From contig JAGZXV010000257.1 in NCBI GenBank assembly GCA_018378255.1, forward strand, positions 1 through 6,711: a DNA stretch of 6,711 nt, read 5' to 3'. Shown one piece after another: positions 1-5,202 of this stretch. The notes beneath the pieces are model-generated. The model saw nothing but the letters and a program-made list of their open reading frames with translations, did no database searches and was not told where the DNA came from. The DNA is from Clostridiaceae bacterium. Lineage in GTDB: Bacteria > Bacillota > Clostridia > Lachnospirales > Lachnospiraceae. The first letter of the stretch is position 1. Each line of letters starts with the position of its first letter. The position numbers and the translations under genes were made by a program.

Positions 1-827
1 GAATTATCGCAAAAGGGTTGATCCAGGAGTACTGGCCGGATCATGCGGACAGCTATACATGGAAATTGTGGCTGGCTTATTTAGTCCTGTCTTTGGTGAT
101 CTGCGTTGGAGTTTCTTTAATATTTGGCGGGTTCAAGAAAAGAGCGGCCCTGGAATATGAAAAACCGGAGCCGTTTACCAGAGAACAGAGGGATACATTG
201 ATCATCATCGGCTGTGTGGTAGGATTTTCCCTGATCTTCCCCATCATCAACACGCTCTGTCCTGGAATTGCCATTGTAAAAGTGCTTGCAGGTTATATGG
301 ATATCCAGATGCTGTGTATGGTTGGAATTTTGCTCTGCATCCTTTTAAAGCTGGGAAACCAGAAAGAGGCGATTGCAAAAGGGGTCCCCTGGAACACGAT
401 TGTAATGCTGGGCGGCATGGCAATGCTGATGAATATTGCGGGTGAAGCGGGAGCCACGGATTTTATCGCAGCTCTGTTGAGCAAAAATGTTCCGCCCACG
501 GCGATTGTGGCCATCCTGGGAATCTTAGCCGGATTTTTAAGCTTTTTCTCAGGAGGCATGAGCGTGGTATTTCCCATGCTGGCGGCGCTGGTTCCCCCGA
601 TTGCCGAAGCCACAGGAATACCGGCTTACGCGATGCTGGCCTCGATCTGCTGCGGAGCCAGGATTACAGCATTGTCGCCATTCTCTACAGGCGGCGCGCT
701 GATCATGGGAGCAAATCCGGTGGAGAAAAATGCCAAACTGCTTTTTAACGGCCAGCTGGTTATATCGCTTTTTAGCCTGGCTTTGGTCGGAATTGGCGGC
801 CTGGTGGGAATCTTCAGTCTTTTATAA
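1..827 (+). CDS. SLC13 / ion-transporter-superfamily permease, C-terminal part (5' end outside window)
   Basis: This is the C-terminal 274 residues of an integral membrane transporter. The frame is open to the left edge (first full codon at 3), so the TTG at 18 is not taken as the start. The visible part is almost entirely hydrophobic. About eight membrane segments can be drawn, near residues 22-42, 62-82, 91-113, 118-135, 155-175, 178-200, 207-230 and 248-272. The polar loop at about residues 43-61 (FKKR, then EKPEPFTREQRD) is typical of the middle of these carriers. A Ser/Gly-rich stretch (FFSGGMS) and a second re-entrant-like stretch (ALSPFSTGGALIMGANP, ending near residue 240) resemble the substrate and ion sites of SLC13/DASS or MatC-like carriers, which take up small organic anions such as dicarboxylates. 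The substrate cannot be read from the sequence. The activase gene follows after 34 bases, so the cargo may be the substrate of the linked glycyl radical enzyme; that is an inference. Family is fairly sure, substrate unknown. Confidence 0.75.
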   Translation, partial: IIAKGLIQEYWPDHADSYTWKLWLAYLVLSLVICVGVSLIFGGFKKRAALEYEKPEPFTREQRDTLIIIGCVVGFSLIFPIINTLCPGIAIVKVLAGYMDIQMLCMVGILLCILLKLGNQKEAIAKGVPWNTIVMLGGMAMLMNIAGEAGATDFIAALLSKNVPPTAIVAILGILAGFLSFFSGGMSVVFPMLAALVPPIAEATGIPAYAMLASICCGARITALSPFSTGGALIMGANPVEKNAKLLFNGQLVISLFSLALVGIGGLVGIFSLL

Positions 828-850
828 GGTTAATAGATAAGTATGGCGTA

Positions 851-856
851 AGGAGG
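851..856 (+). promoter_or_regulatory. Ribosome binding site of the glycyl-radical activase gene
   Basis: A perfect AGGAGG lies 5 bases before the ATG at 862 and fixes that start. The ATG at 843 is followed at once by an in-frame TAA, so it is not a competing start. Confidence 0.85.
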
Positions 857-861
857 TCGGA

Positions 862-1791
862 ATGGAAGGCGACAGAGGAACTATTTTTAACATTCAAAAA
901 TTCAGCATTCATGACGGGCCGGGGATCAGAACCACCGTATTTTTAAAGGGCTGTCCCCTTCGCTGTAAATGGTGCCATAATCCGGAATCCAATGAAAGCG
1001 GTCCCCAGCTGATGTTTCATTCAAAACTCTGTACCGGATGCGGCGGCTGTGCGGCGGTATGCCCTCATCAGTGCATCTCTATCGTTTCTGAGACCGGTAA
1101 ATCGTATACGGATTTAAGCCGGTGCGTGAACTGCGGAGCCTGCGCTTCAGAACTCGTTTGCGAACATGGGGCCAGAACTCTGGCGGGGCATGAGAGGACG
1201 GCAGAGCAGATCGTGGCTGAGGTGATAAAAGATAAAATCTATTTTAAAGCTTCGGGGGGAGGAGTTACTTTCAGCGGCGGAGAGCCTTTGATGCAGCCCC
1301 GTTTCACCGCTCAGGCCATGAAAAAATGCAGAGAAGCAGGAGTATCCACCGCAGTGGAAACCTGCGGTTATGCCTCATGGAAAACGGCGGAAATGGTGTT
1401 TCAGGAGGCGGATTACATTCTCTACGACATAAAGCATATGGATTCGGAAACCCACAGAGCCCTGACCGGTGTTGGAAATGAACAGATACAGGAAAATCTG
1501 AGAAAAGCCGTAAAGGAGCTGCATAAACGGGTTTGGCTCAGGCTGCCGTTAATCAGCGGAATCAATGATTCCATCAGTGAAATCAGGGATGTCGCCCATT
1601 TGGCAGAAAGCCTGGACGGAAACGTGGAACAAATCTGGCTTTTGCCCTATCATAATCTGGGGTTATCCAAATTGGAGGCGCTTGGTATGCCGGACCAGGA
1701 AATGAAACGGTTTCAGGCGCCGGAACAGGAACAATTGGAAAATCTGGCGGAAATTTTAAAGAGGACGGGAGCCGATGTGAAGATCGGGTGA
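862..1791 (+). CDS. Glycyl-radical enzyme activating protein (radical SAM, with ferredoxin-like insert)
   Basis: This 309-residue protein is a radical SAM activase. Such enzymes use S-adenosylmethionine and a [4Fe-4S] cluster to abstract a hydrogen from a glycine of a partner glycyl radical enzyme. The N-terminal FSIHDGPGIRT motif (14-24) and the CPLRCKWC cluster motif (C31, C35, C38) are diagnostic. The SAM-binding FSGGEP motif is at 137-142. A cysteine-rich insert between them carries two further clusters: C57, C60, C63, C67, then C88, C91, C94, C100. This insert separates it from the shorter PflA type and groups it with activases of dehydratase, lyase or decarboxylase enzymes. The second cluster has C-x5-C instead of the usual C-x3-C-P spacing. 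The gene sits 34 bases after the permease and ends before a strong terminator. No glycyl radical enzyme is visible, so it presumably lies upstream, and its substrate (for example choline, isethionate or hydroxyproline) cannot be decided. Family call is firm. Confidence 0.93.
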   Translation: MEGDRGTIFNIQKFSIHDGPGIRTTVFLKGCPLRCKWCHNPESNESGPQLMFHSKLCTGCGGCAAVCPHQCISIVSETGKSYTDLSRCVNCGACASELVCEHGARTLAGHERTAEQIVAEVIKDKIYFKASGGGVTFSGGEPLMQPRFTAQAMKKCREAGVSTAVETCGYASWKTAEMVFQEADYILYDIKHMDSETHRALTGVGNEQIQENLRKAVKELHKRVWLRLPLISGINDSISEIRDVAHLAESLDGNVEQIWLLPYHNLGLSKLEALGMPDQEMKRFQAPEQEQLENLAEILKRTGADVKIG

Positions 1792-1844
1792 GGTTTCCTG
1801 GCGGTTTCAAAAATTACGCCTGGATACAACGTTTGAAAAGAATT

Positions 1845-1888
1845 ACTGCACGGCAGCCTTGCAAAGAGCAGGATGCCGTGCAGTTTTT
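1845..1888 (+). terminator. Rho-independent terminator after the activase gene
   Basis: A perfect 11-bp inverted repeat (1845-1855, ACTGCACGGCA, with 1874-1884) is followed by TTTTT at 1884-1888. After a G/A mismatch the stem continues for three pairs (1857-1859 with 1870-1872), leaving a loop at 1860-1869. It lies 54 bases after the activase stop codon and ends the permease/activase unit, separating it from the purine operon. Confidence 0.92.
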
Positions 1889-2120
1889 GTAACGGAGATG
1901 TGTTTAGGTTTTCGAATCGGGCTTTTTAGATATATAGAAACTATCTATAAGTATTGTCTGTTATCCTTTTATGGTTTCATATCCATTCTAAAACGGCGGA
2001 GCAAATCATAATATTTAAAATAACAGCCAGTGAAAAGGCAATCAGATATATGAGTCGGGGCCTGTGAAAAACGGCTGAAAATATTTTTGATACCATAAAA
2101 AATAATTGAGAAAATGGGTA
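1889..2120. other. AT-rich noncoding spacer, nothing recognised
   Basis: This stretch between the terminator and the purine-operon promoter holds no gene that I can support. A 71-codon reverse-strand frame runs through it, but it also crosses the promoter and has no recognisable family. A 9-base inverted repeat (TTTTATGGT at 1967-1975, complement at 2092-2100) and a short AT-rich hairpin around 1931-1949 are present. Both are within what chance allows in AT-rich DNA. Confidence 0.5.
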
Positions 2121-2150
2121 TTGACATTCCGATAGTTTTTGTGTTATGGT
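2121..2150 (+). promoter_or_regulatory. Sigma-A-type promoter of the purine operon
   Basis: There is a perfect -35 TTGACA at 2121-2126. The -10 TATGGT (2145-2150, four of six consensus bases) lies 18 bases downstream and is preceded by TG at 2142-2143, the extended -10 element that compensates for a weak -10. Transcription would start near 2157, about 36 bases before the riboswitch aptamer. That fits a leader whose 5' end precedes the aptamer P1 stem. Confidence 0.72.
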
Positions 2151-2192
2151 GTTAATAGAGAAACAATTTAATAAAAATTTAATAGTATTCAC

Positions 2193-2262
2193 AAAACTTA
2201 TATATGCTCATAATTGGTTGAGCGTCTCTACCAACTACCGTAAATAGTTGCCTATAAGTTTT
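2193..2262 (+). promoter_or_regulatory. Purine riboswitch aptamer, guanine class
   Basis: All three helices of the purine aptamer are visible. P1 is 2193-2202 with 2253-2262 (10 perfect pairs). P2 is 2206-2210 with 2219-2223. P3 is 2232-2237 with 2245-2250. The L3 loop CCGTAAA (2238-2244) matches the family, and L2 keeps the two G residues (2216-2217) that kiss L3. J2/3 reads GTCTCTACC (2224-2232), close to the usual GTTTCTACC. In B. subtilis xpt numbering, U22 (2203), U47 (2225), U51 (2229) and A52 (2230) are kept. The base-specifying position 74 is C (2252), which selects guanine or hypoxanthine; adenine aptamers have U there. Position 73 is C (2251) where A is usual. The element lies in the leader of a guanine deaminase operon. 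Recognition is by direct reading of the sequence; the ligand is inferred from C74. Confidence 0.95.
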
Positions 2263-2314
2263 CATGGAGAATTTGTCTGTGAAAACACGGGGCGGCTGAG
2301 GCGGTAGTTTTTTT
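2233..2314 (+). terminator. Riboswitch expression platform: terminator hairpin that uses aptamer strands
   Basis: A T-run (2308-2314) ends a long interrupted hairpin. The outer stem pairs 2233-2241 with 2301-2309 (8 Watson-Crick pairs plus one G-U). The middle stem pairs 2245-2253 with 2290-2298 (5 Watson-Crick, 4 G-U). The inner stem pairs 2258-2268 with 2276-2286 (9 Watson-Crick, 2 G-U). The loop is 2269-2275. The 5' half is made of P3, L3, J3/1 and the 3' strand of P1, including the ligand-contact base C2252. I find no other complement upstream of the T-run, so the terminator should form only when the aptamer is unfolded. This predicts an ON switch built like the B. subtilis pbuE adenine switch. 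No energy calculation was run. Confidence 0.78.
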
Positions 2315-2415
2315 ATTACCCGGAAATGTTTGTTATATGGATTAAAAACCCTTTCGGACAGGACCGTACAGCGGCGGTTGGTTTTCCATAAATTCTTTGT
2401 GAGGAATGCTGGAAC

Positions 2416-2421
2416 AGGAGG
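2416..2421 (+). promoter_or_regulatory. Ribosome binding site that fixes the guaD start
   Basis: AGGAGG ends 4 bases before the ATG at 2426. That is slightly close but usable. It decides the start against the in-frame TTG at 2330, which lies just past the riboswitch terminator and has no comparable site. Confidence 0.8.
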
Positions 2422-2425
2422 CAAG

Positions 2426-3703
2426 ATGGAAAACAATTGTTTTGTGCTGAAAGGCCACATCTGTTACAGTAGCGATCAAAAGACGGTGCAGATTGTGGAA
2501 AATGGGTATCTGGTTTGTGAGAACGGTATTTCGGCCGGTGTTTACCGGGAACTGCCGGATGGGTTTGGGAATTATCCCATAACTGACTATGGAGACAGGC
2601 TGATTATTCCCGGACTAATTGACTTACATATGCATGCTCCCCAGTATGCGTTCAGAGGTTTAGGCATGGATTTGGAACTGCTGGACTGGCTGAACACCCA
2701 TACATTTCCGGAGGAGGCAAAGTATCAGGATTTAGAATATGCCAAGAGGGCATACACCATTTTTGCAGACAATTTAAAGAACAGCGCGACTACGAGGGCC
2801 TGTATCTTTGCAACGATCCATACCCCGGCAACGGAACTCTTAATGGATATTCTGGAAGAAACAGGGATTAAGGCCATGGTCGGCAAGGTCAACATGGACC
2901 GGAATTCACCGGATATACTGGTGGAAGAGACAGAAAAGTCGGCAGAAGATACGATTCGCTGGCTGGAAGAGACAGTGGACCGGTATCAGAATGTGAAACC
3001 TATACTGACGCCCCGATTTATTCCGACCTGTTCAGATGAACTGATGGAGCGGCTGGCGGAAATACAGAAACGTTTTAATCTTCCCCTTCAGTCCCATCTG
3101 TCGGAAAACCAGAGTGAGATTGCATGGGTGAAGGAGCTTTGCCCGAAGTCCGAGTTTTACGGGGATGCTTATGACCGCACCGGAGCTTTTGGCGGAGAAC
3201 ATAAGACGATTATGGCACATTGTGTGTGGTCCGGTGAAGCGGAGCAGGACAGAATGAAAGAACGGGGCGTATTCGCAGCCCATTGTCCGCAGTCCAATAT
3301 GAACCTTTCATCAGGCATTGCCCCGGTACGGCAGTTCCTGGACAAAGGAATTAAAGTTGGGCTGGGAAGCGATGTTGCAGGAGGTTTCACTGAATCCATC
3401 TTCCGCGCCATGTCGGATGCCATTCAGGCATCGAAAATGCGCTGGAGAATTCAGGATGAATCTTTAAAACCTCTCACCGTAGAGGAAGCATTTTATCTTG
3501 GAACAAAAGGAGGGGGAGAGTTTTTCGGTAAAGTAGGAAGTTTCGAGAAGGGGTATGAACTGGATGCGGTTGTACTGGATGACAGTTCTTTGAAACATCC
3601 TCAGCATTTGGGCGTAAAAGAGCGCCTGGAACGGCTTATTTACCTGGCCGGCGACAGACAGATCGAGGCAAAGTATGTAGCGGGAAATCTTATCGTTCAT
3701 TAA
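2426..3703 (+). CDS. guaD: Guanine deaminase
   Basis: This 425-residue cytosolic amidohydrolase hydrolyses guanine to xanthine and ammonia (EC 3.5.4.3). The metal-binding motif PGLIDLHMHAPQ starts at 62 and gives H68 and H70. Next come the SHLSEN motif (H224, E227), MAHC (H265) and GLGSDVAGG with the catalytic Asp D316, in the order expected for the family. The stretch LDWLNTHTFPEEAKY (86-100) is characteristic of guanine deaminases and argues against other amidohydrolases such as SsnA or chlorohydrolase-like proteins. Length is normal for the family. The frame is open upstream to a TTG at 2330, but the extra 32 residues have no family counterpart, whereas ATG 2426 has a strong ribosome binding site. 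It is the first gene after a guanine-class riboswitch and precedes a purine permease by 68 bases. Its product xanthine is the substrate of the dehydrogenase encoded further down. Function is well supported by motifs and context. Confidence 0.95.
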   Translation: MENNCFVLKGHICYSSDQKTVQIVENGYLVCENGISAGVYRELPDGFGNYPITDYGDRLIIPGLIDLHMHAPQYAFRGLGMDLELLDWLNTHTFPEEAKYQDLEYAKRAYTIFADNLKNSATTRACIFATIHTPATELLMDILEETGIKAMVGKVNMDRNSPDILVEETEKSAEDTIRWLEETVDRYQNVKPILTPRFIPTCSDELMERLAEIQKRFNLPLQSHLSENQSEIAWVKELCPKSEFYGDAYDRTGAFGGEHKTIMAHCVWSGEAEQDRMKERGVFAAHCPQSNMNLSSGIAPVRQFLDKGIKVGLGSDVAGGFTESIFRAMSDAIQASKMRWRIQDESLKPLTVEEAFYLGTKGGGEFFGKVGSFEKGYELDAVVLDDSSLKHPQHLGVKERLERLIYLAGDRQIEAKYVAGNLIVH

Positions 3704-3771
3704 AATGGCAGCTCCCGCCGGAAAGCGGAGAAGAATATGTGAATAAAATGATAATATAAGGGGGAATTTTT

Positions 3772-5172
3772 ATGAAGGCAACAGCAAATGACAATGTATT
3801 GGATCGGGTATTTCATCTGACGGAAAAACATACGGACGTTAAGACAGAAGTGATAGCAGGTATTACCACATTTATGACCATGGCCTATATTCTGGCGGTT
3901 AACCCCAATATTCTGGGTGCGGATGGAGCCGGAATGGATAACGGCGCCGTATTTACGGCAACAGCGCTTGCAGCTTTGGTGGCAACTCTTTTGATGGCGG
4001 CATTTGCAAACTATCCGTTTGTGCTCGCTCCCGGCATGGGGCTTAATGCGTATTTCGCTTATACGGTTGTAGGCCAGATGGGATATTCCTGGCAGACAGC
4101 GTTGGCAGCAGTATTCATCGAAGGCTTGATCTTTATCGTATTGTCGCTGACCAATGTACGAGAGGCAATTTTTAATGCAATTCCAATGAATTTAAAACAT
4201 GCGGTTTCCGTAGGTATCGGCTTATTCATCGCATTTATCGGTTTACAGAATGCGAAAATCGTTGTGGACAGCGCAACTTTAGTATCTGTCTTCTCATTTA
4301 AGGGATCAGTTAACGGAGGAACTTTTAACAGCGTTGGCATCACTGTTTTATTGGCATTAATCGGTGTTCTGATCACGGCAGTTTTAGTTGTAAAGAATGT
4401 AAAAGGAAATATTTTATGGGGAATTCTGGCTACATGGATCTTAGGCATTATCTGTGAATTGGTGGGCCTTTACCAGCCAAGCGTAGAGCAGGGAATGTTC
4501 AGCGTACTTCCTGATTTGAGCAGAGGATTTGGGATTCCAAGCATGGCTCCGACGTTTATGAAACTGGATTTTAAAGGCATATTCACCCTGGATTTCTTTG
4601 TGATCATGTTCGCGTTCTTATTTGTGGATTTGTTTGATACCCTTGGAACTCTGATCGGCGTTGCTTCCAAGGCCGATATGCTCGACAAAGACGGTAAACT
4701 TCCTAAGATAAAAGGCGCATTGATGGCTGATGCAATCGGTACATCTGCAGGCGCTTTATTCGGAACCTCCACAACCACGACTTTCGTAGAGAGTGCAGCC
4801 GGCGTTGCAGAAGGCGGACGTTCCGGTCTGACCGCTGTGGTAGCGGCAATCCTCTTTGGTTTGTCCTTGTTCCTGTCACCGATTTTCCTGGCGATTCCGT
4901 CCTTTGCAACGGCACCGGCACTGATCGTAGTTGGATTTTTGATGATTACATCCATTACCAAGATTGATTTTGCAGACTATACGGAAGCAATTCCTTCCTA
5001 TATCTGTATTATCGCAATGCCGTTTATGTACAGCATCTCTGAAGGCATCGCAATGGGAGTTATTTCTTACGTGGTTATCAACTTAGCAACAGGAAAGGCG
5101 AAGGATAAGAAGATCAGTACCCTGATGTATGTGCTGGCTGTCTTGTTCGTGCTGAAATATATTATGCTTTAA
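3772..5172 (+). CDS. NCS2-family purine permease (AzgA/PbuG-like, guanine/hypoxanthine)
   Basis: This is a 466-residue inner-membrane permease of the AzgA branch of the NCS2 (nucleobase-cation symporter 2) family, members of which import hypoxanthine, guanine or adenine with protons. Family marks in order are ITTFMTMAYILAVNP (31-45), APGMGLNAYFAY (86-97), the IPMNLKHAVSVGIGLFIAFIG region (137-157), DLFDTLGTLIG (286-296) and TSTTTTFVESAAGVAEGGR (332-350). The last two form the substrate and ion site region of these carriers. The rest is strongly hydrophobic, consistent with about 12 to 14 membrane segments, and the length is normal. The start is ATG 3772, preceded by a GGGGG stretch (3760-3764) 7 bases upstream, a slightly irregular ribosome binding site. 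It lies between guaD and xdhA with short gaps, so it is likely the uptake step of this pathway and controlled by the same leader. Exact substrate among the oxopurines is inferred; a xanthine-specific role cannot be excluded, though the UraA/XanQ-type xanthine carriers look different. Confidence 0.92.
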   Translation: MKATANDNVLDRVFHLTEKHTDVKTEVIAGITTFMTMAYILAVNPNILGADGAGMDNGAVFTATALAALVATLLMAAFANYPFVLAPGMGLNAYFAYTVVGQMGYSWQTALAAVFIEGLIFIVLSLTNVREAIFNAIPMNLKHAVSVGIGLFIAFIGLQNAKIVVDSATLVSVFSFKGSVNGGTFNSVGITVLLALIGVLITAVLVVKNVKGNILWGILATWILGIICELVGLYQPSVEQGMFSVLPDLSRGFGIPSMAPTFMKLDFKGIFTLDFFVIMFAFLFVDLFDTLGTLIGVASKADMLDKDGKLPKIKGALMADAIGTSAGALFGTSTTTTFVESAAGVAEGGRSGLTAVVAAILFGLSLFLSPIFLAIPSFATAPALIVVGFLMITSITKIDFADYTEAIPSYICIIAMPFMYSISEGIAMGVISYVVINLATGKAKDKKISTLMYVLAVLFVLKYIML

Positions 5173-5188
5173 TTGAAATGAATGGAAA

Positions 5189-5195
5189 GGGGAGG
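5189..5195 (+). promoter_or_regulatory. Ribosome binding site of xdhA
   Basis: GGGGAGG lies 7 bases before ATG 5203. The nearer ATG at 5198 is in another frame and meets a stop after eight codons, so 5203 is the supported start. Confidence 0.8.
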
Positions 5196-5202
5196 TTATG
5201 CC

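Noticed and set aside
1967..2100. Inverted repeat TTTTATGGT / ACCATAAAA as ends of a small mobile element
   Set aside because: Only nine AT-rich bases match perfectly, no flanking target duplication is visible, and such a match is plausible by chance in this stretch.
1977..2192. Reverse-strand frame of 71 codons in the intergenic region
   Set aside because: It overlaps the promoter elements of the purine operon, matches nothing I know, and its hydrophobic look is what AT-rich DNA gives by chance.
2330..2425. N-terminal extension of guanine deaminase from TTG 2330
   Set aside because: The added 32 residues are not part of the family, TTG has no good ribosome binding site, and ATG 2426 has AGGAGG just upstream.
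2426..3703. SsnA-type aminohydrolase instead of guanine deaminase
   Set aside because: The HAPQY context after the metal motif and the LDWLNTHTFPEEAKY stretch are those of guanine deaminase.
3712..3730. Small hairpin between guaD and the permease as a terminator
   Set aside because: The stem is only six pairs with a bulged C and no T-run follows, so it should not end transcription.
3749..3760. AT-rich -10-like sequence before the permease
   Set aside because: TAATAT-like bases are present, but no -35 match lies at a suitable distance, and the gene is close enough to guaD to share its transcript.
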